Part shown: positions 19,841-29,600 of the stretch, piece by piece
Layout: the number at the start of each line of letters is the position of its first letter
Numbering within the stretch: position 1 is the first letter of the stretch
Notes under the pieces: generated by a model
The model's database searches: none
What the model was told of the DNA's origin: nothing
The model's input: the letters and a program-made list of their open reading frames with translations, nothing else
Translations under genes and position numbers: made by a program
NCBI RefSeq assembly: GCF_030700285.1
Contig: NZ_JAUYZJ010000006.1
Coordinates: 1-64,000 of the forward strand
Direction: 5' to 3'
DNA: 64,000 bases
DNA from: Methylobacterium sp. NEAU K
GTDB taxonomy: Bacteria > Pseudomonadota > Alphaproteobacteria > Rhizobiales > Beijerinckiaceae

Positions 19841-21241
19841 ATGGCTCGCAAGGCAACAATAACAAGCCGCATGGTTGTGCTGCCGCTCTGGATCTGCGGT
19901 GGTTTTTCGACCGCAGAAGCGCGCGAGACGCTCAACGGGTCATTGCTGCTGGCATATCGCGGCAATCCCGATCTCAATGCACAGCGCGCCAATTTGCGCG
20001 TCGTCGATGAAAATGTCGCGCAGGCGCTTTCCGGCTACAGGCCGAAAGTCAACATCGGGGTCAATGCGGGTATCGCGCAGTCGGATGGATCATTGTCTGG
20101 CGCCCAGATCCAGTACAGAACCATTCCGATGCAGGCCGGACTGACAGTCTCACAAACGATATTTGACGGGTTTCGGACGGACAACAAAACCAGGATGGCC
20201 GAGAGTCAGGTCTATTCGCAACGCGAGACACTTCGAGGCGTCGAGTCCAACGTCTTATTCAGCGCCGCCGTCGCGTATATGAATCTCCTCAGGGACACCG
20301 CGATCTATGCCCTGCAGCAGAACAATGTCGAAGTGATTCAGGAGCAGCTGCGGCAGACGCGCATTCGGCTCGACGAGGGGCAGGTGACGCTGACGGACAT
20401 ATCCCAGGCGGAAGCTCGTTTGGCGGTCGCGCAGGCGCAACTCAGCACCGGGGAGAGTACACTTCAAACAAGTATCGGCTCCTTCCGGCAAATCATCGGC
20501 GTCGATCCCCATGATCTTGCGCCCGGCCGGCCGATCGATCAATTTATACCGCCCGATCGGGACAGCGCAATCGCCACCGCTTTTCGCGATCATCCTGGCA
20601 TCATTGCGGCACGTCACGATGTCGATGTTGCCGAAGCTCAAGTAAAAGTAGCCGAGGGCCAGCTCTATCCCCAGCTTACGGCCTCGGCCTCCGTCGAAGG
20701 CAACCATGACTTACCACCGTTGAGCAGCAGCCCTCGACCCAATAGCAGTTCTCTCAGTGGTATCTTCCAGGGACGCCTCACGATTCCGATCTATGAGGGC
20801 GGCCTTGTATATTCAGACATCCGTCAAGCCAAAGAACGGGTCGGCCAGCGCCGGATCGAAGTGGAATCGATCCGCGACCGCGTGCGTTTCAACGTCGTGA
20901 CCGCTTGGGGCGTTCTTGAGGCGTCAAAAGCCGCCGTCGTTGCCTCCCAGAAGGCGGTGATTGCGAACGAGAGAGCGTTGGCAGGTGTTCGAGAGGAAGC
21001 GGCCATCGGACAGAGAACGACGCTGGACGTCCTGAACGCACAGCAGGAACTCCTTCTTGCTCGGGTGGGCTTGGTTTCTGCGCAGCGCGATCGTGTCGTC
21101 GCATCCTACCAAGTGCTGTTCAGCATGGGCCAATTGACGGTTAAGTTTCTCAGCCTGTCTGATGATCTGTACGATAAAAAAATCCACTACGATCAAGTCA
21201 AAGACCTTTGGTTCGGCGTCCGATCACCGGATGGACGCTAG
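19841..21241 (+). CDS. TolC-family outer-membrane efflux channel
   Basis: Outer-membrane exit duct of the tripartite pump, 466 residues. ATG at 19841 gives a signal peptide (MARKATITSRMVVLPLWICG..., cleaved near AEA). The TolC signature is clear: AYRGNPDLNAQRANLRVVDE near the mature start, the internal repeat with LAVAQAQLSTGE and the second-half VDVAEAQVKVAEGQLYPQL. The upstream frame is open to 19268, but a start there would bury the signal peptide. No strong ribosome-binding site is visible. Together with the pump and two adaptors it completes a tripartite system. The GC content is near 58%, below the window average. Confidence 0.88.
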   Translation: MARKATITSRMVVLPLWICGGFSTAEARETLNGSLLLAYRGNPDLNAQRANLRVVDENVAQALSGYRPKVNIGVNAGIAQSDGSLSGAQIQYRTIPMQAGLTVSQTIFDGFRTDNKTRMAESQVYSQRETLRGVESNVLFSAAVAYMNLLRDTAIYALQQNNVEVIQEQLRQTRIRLDEGQVTLTDISQAEARLAVAQAQLSTGESTLQTSIGSFRQIIGVDPHDLAPGRPIDQFIPPDRDSAIATAFRDHPGIIAARHDVDVAEAQVKVAEGQLYPQLTASASVEGNHDLPPLSSSPRPNSSSLSGIFQGRLTIPIYEGGLVYSDIRQAKERVGQRRIEVESIRDRVRFNVVTAWGVLEASKAAVVASQKAVIANERALAGVREEAAIGQRTTLDVLNAQQELLLARVGLVSAQRDRVVASYQVLFSMGQLTVKFLSLSDDLYDKKIHYDQVKDLWFGVRSPDGR

Positions 21242-21668
21242 TAATGCCGAATTTGGCAGCCGATATAACGAACGGGATGACGACCTTCGCGGCTGCGCAC
21301 AAAGTCGTCTCGCAATTTGAAGTTGGTGAATTGCAAATATCTTTTTGCTGACGCCAACTGGCCGGCGGCGGCGTCATTTGCAGGATCAGCACTTCGGACG
21401 TCGGAGGTCGAAGGGCGTAGCGCCCGAAGGCTAGATCCTCCGTCGGATTCGACGCCGGCTCCGACGCTACGAATATTGGGACGAAATCCTTCCCACATCG
21501 AGCGCCCCTCAGCGCGCTGCCACTTCGCGAGTCACGACCCGGGTAATCCGTACCGGCGAAGGGGTGGGCGAACTGACCTGCGACGACTGCGAATGTACCA
21601 GCACGATGCGGTGCGTCACGTCTTCGAAGCAGCAACGGAGCCGGACGGCCGCGACTTCAATCCAAACG
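21242..21668. other. convergent intergenic region with nested dyad
   Basis: Lies between the ends of the channel gene and the kinase gene. At 21402-21442 CGGAGG and CCTCCG enclose a perfect GGGCG-TAG-CGCCC hairpin (21413-21425); there is no T-run, so its role in termination is uncertain. No gene was seen. Confidence 0.4.
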
Positions 21669-23006
21669 CTAAGTACTGAAAATGAGCTTGACCCTGCAGC
21701 CAGGATTAGCATTTTCGAATTCAAGCCGAAAATTATGAAGCCTCGCGATCGAATCGACGATACTCAGACCGATACCGAAGCCGGCAGATTGATATCGATA
21801 ACCCTTCTTTTTGTATCGTTCTTTCAGTATCTCGACGTCATCCGGATGGATCCCAGGCCCGAAATCTCTGATTTCGAGTGCAAGCGGACTCTCGGTGACG
21901 CTCACCTCGATAGATTCATTCTCACGGCTGTATTTTAACGCGTTGTCCATCAGGTTGCTTATTGCCTCAAATATCAAACTCCGATCCGCTTCGATCATTG
22001 AAGACGCTGTCGTATCGTAGAGCACGATCCTGACATCCTTTTCATGCGCCAGAGGTTCGTAAAATTCGACGGCGTCACGAACGATCCCAAGGACATCGAC
22101 GCTCTTGAATTCTGACCGTCTTAGCCTGTCCTCCAGTTCCGATATCCTGAGCAGCGCTGAAAATCGATAAACGATCTGTTTGATGTCAGAGGCCGCCTCA
22201 CTGTTCAGCTCCTTCATCTGTTCAAGATCACTTACGCTCCGGATCGACCTTTCCAGCTTCGCCAGAACACGGGTGAGCGGAGTCCTGAGATCGTGTGCAA
22301 TGTTTTCACTGGAATTCTTGACCTCGAGCATAAGACGCTCGAGTCGAGACAGCATCTCGTTGACCACTTCGGCGAGATGTCGCAGATCCCCGAACAGGTG
22401 GGACAATGACAACCGGCCGCTCAGATCCCCTTTCATGATCGTCTCGACAGAGGCGGTGATGGACTGGATCTGCCGAAGCGACAGCAGGCCTAAGACGACA
22501 GACGCGATGACGCCTATGAAAAAGATGGCTGCAATTCCCAGGGACAGCGCCTTTTTGAAGACTTGCTCGATATCGGATATCTCTCTCGATGATCGACAGA
22601 CCAACAGCACTCTGTTGGGCTCACGCGGCGCGGCGAAGCAGTATAGACTCGGATCGTCTTCCGTGATGGTCGCTTTTAATTGGAAGGGCTGGGCCACCTT
22701 CTGGTCCGCCGGCAGCGAAAGATCGGCGCCAGCAATCCGCGTTCCTTCGTTCGTGTAAAGTGTAATTAGGCGGCCATCCTGCTCCAAGTCCTGCGAAATG
22801 TCCGTGCGCTCTCGCAAAACCGAATCCGGCAAATGATTGAGACGCAAGGCCTCTCTCTTAACGGCCCTATAGAGGGAATCGATAGTGCTCTGCCTTACTT
22901 CTATGTAAAGAAATAGACATAGACACAGGGACGCGGCGCCAAAAGTCGAGAAAAACAGCACGGACAGACGAAAGCCGCTGGTCTTATTCAAACTCTTAAG
23001 ACGCAC
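21669..23006 (-). CDS. sensor histidine kinase next to the RND pump
   Basis: Membrane histidine kinase of 445 residues, probable regulator of the adjacent efflux operon. Order: TM1 about 14-35, periplasmic sensor about 36-152, TM2 about 154-176, HAMP about 178-230, HisKA with phospho-acceptor His238 (ENIAHDLRTPLTR), and HATPase with N box (NLMDNALKYS), G1 (DFGPGI) and G2 (GFGIGLSIV). The GTG start at 23006 lies within the end of the response-regulator gene (11-base overlap), so the pair is coupled. Similar kinases sit beside heavy-metal or cationic-compound efflux systems; the signal is unknown here. Confidence 0.92.
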   Translation of the reverse strand: MRLKSLNKTSGFRLSVLFFSTFGAASLCLCLFLYIEVRQSTIDSLYRAVKREALRLNHLPDSVLRERTDISQDLEQDGRLITLYTNEGTRIAGADLSLPADQKVAQPFQLKATITEDDPSLYCFAAPREPNRVLLVCRSSREISDIEQVFKKALSLGIAAIFFIGVIASVVLGLLSLRQIQSITASVETIMKGDLSGRLSLSHLFGDLRHLAEVVNEMLSRLERLMLEVKNSSENIAHDLRTPLTRVLAKLERSIRSVSDLEQMKELNSEAASDIKQIVYRFSALLRISELEDRLRRSEFKSVDVLGIVRDAVEFYEPLAHEKDVRIVLYDTTASSMIEADRSLIFEAISNLMDNALKYSRENESIEVSVTESPLALEIRDFGPGIHPDDVEILKERYKKKGYRYQSAGFGIGLSIVDSIARLHNFRLEFENANPGCRVKLIFST

Positions 23007-23670
23007 GGAAGACGAATCCCACGTTCCTGACGGATTGAATCATCTGCCCTGCGTCGCAGGAATCCATCTTCTTTCGAATTTTGCTGATATGAACGTCGAG
23101 AGCCGCAGATTCATGATTGAAGCTATACCCCCAAACGGCCTCAAATATCATCTTTTTACTCAGCGGCACTTCATGGTTCTTCATAAGAAATTCGACAATG
23201 GAGAATTCCTTCGGAAGGAGCTTGATAACCTCGCCATCGATTTCAAGGTGCCGTCCGATCAGGTCAAGTGAGGCGCGGCCGACGGCAATCTTCGTGACAT
23301 CCCGGACGGTGCGGCTCCGTCTGGCCAGCGCGTGGATCCTCGCACTCAGCTCAGAGAACTCGAATGGCTTGGACAGATAATCATCGCCCCCGGCTCGCAA
23401 ACCCTCGACCCTGTCATCGACCGCCGACAAGGCACTCAATATCAAAACTGGCGTAACGACCCCCGCGTCTCGCAATTTGGCCAAGACCGTCAAGCCGTCC
23501 ATGGACGGCAACATCCGGTCGAGAACGATGACGTCGAATTTGACCGAACAGGCGCGCGCCAGGCCGGTCGGCCCGGTCAGCTCGACATCGACCTCATATC
23601 CCGCGTCATCCAAGGCGTGCCGTATCTCGGCGGCATTCTTCTCATCGTCTTCGACAACCAAAACGCGCAA
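22996..23670 (-). CDS. OmpR/PhoB-type response regulator
   Basis: DNA-binding regulator of 224 residues. Receiver domain 1-115 with acidic pair Asp8-Asp9, phospho-acceptor Asp51, Ser79 and Lys101 (KPFEF); winged-helix effector about 128-222 with the usual DVHISKIRKK recognition region. The start codon is TTG, but it is preceded by an excellent AGGAGG five bases upstream, which settles the start. Transcribed first in a two-gene operon with the kinase, convergent with the RND operon, its likely target. The 5' region faces a gene-poor stretch. Confidence 0.94.
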   Translation of the reverse strand: MRVLVVEDDEKNAAEIRHALDDAGYEVDVELTGPTGLARACSVKFDVIVLDRMLPSMDGLTVLAKLRDAGVVTPVLILSALSAVDDRVEGLRAGGDDYLSKPFEFSELSARIHALARRSRTVRDVTKIAVGRASLDLIGRHLEIDGEVIKLLPKEFSIVEFLMKNHEVPLSKKMIFEAVWGYSFNHESAALDVHISKIRKKMDSCDAGQMIQSVRNVGFVFRAS

Positions 23671-24640
23671 GAATTCCTCCTCTTTTGCTTGAGGTTATGC
23701 GGACAGGGGCTGATATAGCGCGGTGAAGCTCGCCGTGATGTCGGTGGAGTTTCGCGCCTCCAGAGCAAGTCCGATCGGCTGAATCCGGGCCGAAGAGGTC
23801 TCCGGTTTCGCTCGGCGCTGTCAACTTCTGCGGAGGGGCAGGCGTATCCCGTTTCCGTCGACCGCCGCGGCCCGCCATCGGTGCAAGGCGGTTGTCACCT
23901 ACGACAACATACCGCGCAAGCGCGGTTTGCCGGTCTTGATCGGCCGGCGCGGGCAAATCGGCTGCACGGCTTCGTTCAGAGCGCGTCATGCCGTGTTCCG
24001 TCGGCAGCTTGCCGCAGAGCGGGACCCGGCGTTCTCGCGGCAGGCCACAGGGTCCGAAAGGGCCGCAGGTTGGGTGGCTCTGCCCCGAACCGATCCGCGC
24101 GGGGTGGCAAGCCGCTTGACGGCTTCGGCCATGGTCGAGGCGCGGCTGTGACGCCGCCGCTTGAGATCGAAAGCCGGCGCGCCGTCGCGGCGCGCGCCGG
24201 GCCGTGCGCCGGCTTCGGCAGTGGATGGGCGGATGTTCCTCGCACGTCGCCGTTCAGCGCTCGCTGCGGCGCACAGCGCGCGACCGATGCAGGGATCGGG
24301 GCAGTGCGAGAGCAGGTGACGCCTGCGGCCGGCGTAGCCGTTCCTGTACAGGCGGCCGCGTGATGCCCCGAGAATGATCGCGCTCCGCCATGGCCCCGGC
24401 TTCTCGCGATGCAGGGCGACGCACGCTAGACCGCTTTCACCCGCACCGCTTCGACGCATCCGCAGATCCGCCGACCGCACGCGTCCCCTGCGCGACCGCG
24501 TCCAGGTGTTGGCCTACGGCGCCCGCATCTTTAGAGTGGTGGCAGGGGCGCCGCATCGAGCGGCGGAGGGGGGATTGCGATGCATTACCTTACGGACGGC
24601 GCTGCCGGCCGCGATCGGAGCTGAAGAGCACGGCTTGCGC
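23671..24640. other. intergenic region between response regulator and tamA
   Basis: Divergent promoter region for the regulator pair (minus) and the TamA gene (plus). Open frames here (23881-24363 plus, 23986-24480 minus) are GC-rich shadows without recognisable content. GGAGGGGG at about 24570 could serve an upstream TTG start of tamA. Confidence 0.4.
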
Positions 24641-26644
24641 GTGTCCGCTCGTTCGGGTCGATCGATCGTTTCCGGTGCGCGCCGAGCGCTGCCGCGGCTA
24701 TCGCTTGCCGTGACGGTGGCGCTGCCGATCTTCGCCGCATTCCCTGTCCCGGCGCGCGCCTTCGACCTGTTCGGCCTGTTCGGCTCGGAGCCCGAGCCGC
24801 CGGCGCCCAGTCCGGCCGCGCTGCCGTATAACGTACGGATCACCGGCACGGACGATTCCGATGTGCTGCGCGCGCTCCAGGACATCTCGACACTCTACCG
24901 CCTCCGCCAGGAACCGCCGCCGGACGGGGAGGGGCTTCTGCGCCGGGCCGAGACCGACCTGCCCAAGCTCGCCGACGTCCTTTCGGGCTACGGCTATTAT
25001 CAGGGCACGGTGGCGATCCGGATCGACGGCGCCCCGGTGGCGGGGGAGGCCGTTGCCGCGCCAGCCGTGCGCGCTGCGGAGGCCTGGCGCAATCGCGGCC
25101 TTGTTCCGGTCCGGATCGGCATCGATCTCGGCCCGCTCTATACCTTGCGCCGGATCGCCGTACGGGATCCCGCGGGACGCCCGTACCCGGAAGCGGCGCT
25201 GCCCGCGCGCATCACCCGGGTGGACGAGGATGTCCCGGCGCGATCGGCCACGGTCCTCGCCCGCGAGGCGCAGATCGTCGACCAATTCCGGGCGCAGGGA
25301 CACCCCTTCGCCAAGGCGATCGCGCGCGATCCGGTGGTGGACGATGCCGCCCATGTGATGGACGTGACCTTCACGGTCGATCCCGGTCCAAAGGCGCGGC
25401 TCGGTCCCGTGACGGTCAGCGGCGCGCCCGGGATAAACCCGGCGACGATCCGCTCCTTCATCTACGCCGAGCCGGGCGATCCATACGCACCCCAGGCGGT
25501 GGCGGCGATCCGCCGGTCGGTGGCACGGATCGAGGGGATCGGCGGCGTGCGGGTCCGCGAGGGGACGGCCCTCGACCAGGACGGCAACCTGCCGCTCTTC
25601 GTCGAATTGAGCGAGCGCGAGCGCAACCTCGTCGGCATTTCCGCGCGGTACTCCACGGTCGACGGGCCGGGGGTCCGCGCATACTACGCGAACCGTAATC
25701 TCTTCGGCGGCGGCGAGACCTTTCGGATCGATGCCGACATCTACTACCTCGGGTTGGGCAACGACCCGTTCGCGATTCAGCGCAAGATCGCCGGCATCGG
25801 GACCAACGGCCTGGGAGGCCGCCTCTCGGCGACCTACGTCCAGCCCGCCCTGTGGGGCAGCCGGAACGACCTGCTCGCCAATGCCTTCGTCACCCGCGAG
25901 GTGCAGCAGAGCTATCTGGTAGATGGCGGCGGGATCTCGGCCGCGATCCGGCACCGCTTCTCCGACACGTTCTCGGCGCAGGTCGGGCTGGACGCGCAGG
26001 CGGGCCGCTCGAAAGACGCGCTCGGTGCGGTCAAGTATCGGCTGATCGGCCTGCCGGCTTCGGCGACCTACGATTCCACCGACAGCCTCCTGGACCCGAC
26101 CCGGGGCGTGCGCGCGATCGCGTCGCTCGCGGTCTATCCCGGGGCGATCTCGTCGCCCGGGATCGTCGTGGCCAAGGCGCAGGGATCGACCTACTATTCT
26201 CTCGACGAGGAGTCCCGTTACATCCTGGCCGGGCGCGTCGGCTTCGGCTCGGTCTCCGGGGCTGCGCTCGCGGATATCCCCGACAATTTCCGCTTCTTCG
26301 CGGGCGGCGGAGGCTCGGTGCGCGGCTATCCGTACCGGACGCTGGGGCCGATCGGGCCCTACAATCTGCCGATCGGCGGGCGTAGCCTGCTGGAAGCGTC
26401 GCTGGAGGCCCGCATCAAGGTCACCGACACGATCGGGGTGGTGCCGTTCTTCGACGCGGGCACCGCCTTCGCCTCCGCGCTGCCGGATTTCGACGAGAAG
26501 ATCCGGAAATCGGTCGGCATCGGCCTGCGTTACTACACCGGCGTCGGTCCGATCCGCGCGGATCTTGCCTTCCCGCTCGACCCCTACAAGGGCGGCCATG
26601 TCCGCCCGGCCGTGCTGTATCTGAGCCTGGGGCAGGCGTTCTGA
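24641..26644 (+). CDS. tamA: TamA-type outer-membrane assembly protein (BamA/Omp85 superfamily)
   Basis: Outer-membrane half of the translocation and assembly module, implicated with TamB in outer-membrane protein insertion and phospholipid transport. About 667 residues: signal peptide with core LSLAVTVALPIFAAFPVPARA, periplasmic POTRA repeats over about 60-300, and a C-terminal Bac_surface_Ag beta-barrel with the conserved RGY-like lid motif (GSVRGYPYRTLG) and ending in a phenylalanine (SLGQAF). The start is uncertain: GTG at 24641 puts the signal peptide closest to the N-terminus, whereas TTG near 24581 has a better GGAGG, and the frame is open to 24374. The tamB gene starts directly at its stop codon. 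Confidence 0.9.
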   Translation: MSARSGRSIVSGARRALPRLSLAVTVALPIFAAFPVPARAFDLFGLFGSEPEPPAPSPAALPYNVRITGTDDSDVLRALQDISTLYRLRQEPPPDGEGLLRRAETDLPKLADVLSGYGYYQGTVAIRIDGAPVAGEAVAAPAVRAAEAWRNRGLVPVRIGIDLGPLYTLRRIAVRDPAGRPYPEAALPARITRVDEDVPARSATVLAREAQIVDQFRAQGHPFAKAIARDPVVDDAAHVMDVTFTVDPGPKARLGPVTVSGAPGINPATIRSFIYAEPGDPYAPQAVAAIRRSVARIEGIGGVRVREGTALDQDGNLPLFVELSERERNLVGISARYSTVDGPGVRAYYANRNLFGGGETFRIDADIYYLGLGNDPFAIQRKIAGIGTNGLGGRLSATYVQPALWGSRNDLLANAFVTREVQQSYLVDGGGISAAIRHRFSDTFSAQVGLDAQAGRSKDALGAVKYRLIGLPASATYDSTDSLLDPTRGVRAIASLAVYPGAISSPGIVVAKAQGSTYYSLDEESRYILAGRVGFGSVSGAALADIPDNFRFFAGGGGSVRGYPYRTLGPIGPYNLPIGGRSLLEASLEARIKVTDTIGVVPFFDAGTAFASALPDFDEKIRKSVGIGLRYYTGVGPIRADLAFPLDPYKGGHVRPAVLYLSLGQAF

Positions 26645-29600
26645 ATGGAGTCCCGCATCGGCCACCGCCATCACGCCGCTCCCTCCACCCCCCGCGAGGG
26701 AGGGTGGCCCCTGCATCGGCGGGGGTCGAGTCGAGGCCGCGCGCTATCCGGAGGAAGCGCCACAGGCGGGAAGTTCCGCAGCGTCACACTGGCCCTCCTG
26801 CGCGAAGCGGGGCGGGGATCGGCGCGGGCCCTGATCGCCCTGTTCGTTCTCCTGGGATGCGCCGTCCTCTCCGGTGCGCCGACCCTGACCCGTGCCGACG
26901 ACGGCGACAAATCCGTGCTCGGCGGGCTGCTGTCGCGGGCGCTCTCGACGCCGTCGTCCCGGGTGGCGATCGGCGCGGTGGACGGCGCGCTGTCCTCGGA
27001 CGCCACCATCCGCGACGTGGCGGTGGGCGACCGCGACGGCGTCTGGCTGAAGCTCGACCGGGCCCGGATCGTCTGGCGCCGCCTCGCCCTGCTGTCGGGG
27101 CGGCTGGAGGTGGACAGCCTTGAGATCGGGCGCCTCGAAGTGCTGCGCCGGCCGGTCCCAGGCCCGACCCCGCCGGAGGCTAAGCCCGACGGCAAGCTGC
27201 TGCCCGACCTGCCCGTGAAGGTCGAGATCAAGGGGTTCAAGCTGGCCGAACTGGTGCTCGGCGAACCCGTTGCCGGCCAGCCGGCCCGGCTCTCGGCCGA
27301 GGGGAAGGCGCGGCTCGGCGCCGCGAGCGAGGGACTCGACCTGCAGGCGCGGGCCCAGCGCCTCGACGCCGCCGGGCGCTTCCTGCTGACGCTGCTCTAC
27401 GTGCCGAACGGCGACCGTCTGGAGCTGAAGGCGAACCTGATCGAGCCGGCGGGCGGCCTGCTGTCGAAGGCGGCCGGCATCCCGGGCACCCCGCCGATCG
27501 ATTTCGATCTCGCCGGCACGGGCATGCTCGATGCTTGGACCGCCAAGCTCGATTTCGCGGCCGGCCCCGAGATCGGCGCGAAGGGCGGGGCGAAGATCTC
27601 GCGGATCGGCGCCGAAAGGCGGCTCGCCCTGGACCTCGCGGCGCGCATTGAGGGCCTCGTGCCGGGGCCCGCCGCCTCCGTGTTCGCCGGCACGACCAAG
27701 CTCGACGGCGGACTCGCGTTTGCCGACAGCGGCGCCTTCCGGATCGACCGGTTGGAACTGACCTCGCGTACCGCCCGTCTCGCCGCAGGCGGCAGCCTGA
27801 CCAGGGACCGCGTCGCCGACCTGACGCTCCAGGCCCGCGCGCTGCCGACCGAGGGGGCCGTGACCAAGGCCGGCGAGGCCGAGATCGGGATGCTCGTCTT
27901 CGACGGCAGCCTCAAGGGAGCCATCACCGCACCGACGATCCGGGGCAACCTCGACGCGGCGGGCCTCCGCAGCCGCGAATCCGGGCTGGACCGGATCGAG
28001 GCGCATCTCGGGGTGGCACCCCAGGGTGATCCGGCGGCCCAGCGTTTCGCGATCACGGCGGACGGCACGGTCGAAGGCCTGCGGCTGGCCGACCCGGCCC
28101 TGCGCCGGGCGGTCGGCAGCCGGGCGCAGATCACCCTCAGGGCCGCGTCCGGACCGGACGGGGTGATCGACATCTCCACCCTCCGGCTCGATTCCGAGAC
28201 CGCTCGGGCGAGCTATGCCGGCCGCGTCGGCCAGAATACGCTGACCGGCACCGTGGACGCGGCACTCCCGGATCTGGCGGTCTTCTCCGGACTCGCCGGG
28301 CGCGGCCTCGCAGGCAGCCTGGATGCCAAGGCGCGGCTCAACGGCGATCCGGCGCGCAAGGCGTTAGCAGCCGACCTCACCGTGACCAGTGCCGGTCTCG
28401 CAACCGGGATCGCGGCGGCCGACCGCGTCCTGGGGCGGGCACCGTCGCTCCAGGGGCGGCTCGCGCAATCCTATGACGGTTACGGATTCGACCACCTGCG
28501 CTTGGAGGGCGCGGGTCTCACGGCGACGCTGCAGGGCGAAGCGACCTCGTCCGCCGCGGATGTCACCGGCCGCCTCGACCTCAAGAGTCTTGCCGATCTC
28601 GATGGGCGCCTGACCGGGCGTGCCGGGATCGATGCGCGCATGACCGGCTCCCTGGAGCATCCGCAGATCGCCGCGACGCTGACGGCGCCGGCGGCCACCG
28701 CGGACGGGAAGCCGATCCGCAACCTGCGCGCCGAGGCCCTGCTGAGCGACGCTCTCCTGGCACCGGACGGCACCTTGCGGCTTTCCGGCGACGTGGCCGG
28801 CAAGGTGCTGACCGGGGGCGCCCATCTGGCGAGAACCGGGGCGGACTGGGTCCTCGACCGGCTGAGCGTCGATCTCGGCTCTGTTGCCGTGGAGGGCAGC
28901 GCGACTGTCGCAGCCGACTCCTGGCTCACGGCGGGCTCGCTCTCGGTGCGGGCCGGGAACCTGGACGATATCGCCCCGCTGGCTCCGGAGCCGATGGCCG
29001 GGCGCCTCGACGCCGCCGTGACCCTCTCGCGCGACGGCGGGCGCCAGGACGCCGCGATCCGGGCGACCGGCGCGGCCCTGCGGTACGGCGCCTACGCCCT
29101 CACCCGCCTGGACGCCGACCTGAGGGGCCGCGATTTGCGCGCCCACCCGGTTCTCGACGGCCGCCTCGAAGCCGACCGGCTGCTCGCCGCGGGCCAGCAG
29201 ATCGACGCGGTTCGGCTCGCCGCGAACGGCAGCCCGGCGGGCAGCGACGTGACGCTGACGGCCAAGTCCCGCGGATTCGGTCTCGACGGGGCGGTTCGGA
29301 TCGTGCCCGCGGACGATACGCGCATCGAGATCCAGCGCCTCTCCGCTGCCCGCGGTAGCGACCGCTTCGCTTTGACCGGGCCCGCCACCGTGACCTTGCG
29401 CGACGGCGGCGCGGAAATTGACGGGCTGTCGATCGGTGCCGACTCCGGCCGCGTCACGGTGACGGGCCGGGCCGGGCGGGACCTCGATCTGCGGGTGGCG
29501 ATCCGCGCGCTCCCTCTGTCGCTGGCCCGGATCGCCGCGCCGGATCTCGCCCTGTCCGGCACGCTCGACGGCGAGGCGGACTTGCACGGGTCGGCGGCGC

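Noticed and set aside
23881-24480. ORFs between the response regulator and tamA
   Set aside because: Overlapping open frames on both strands without start signals or motifs, typical of GC-rich noncoding DNA.
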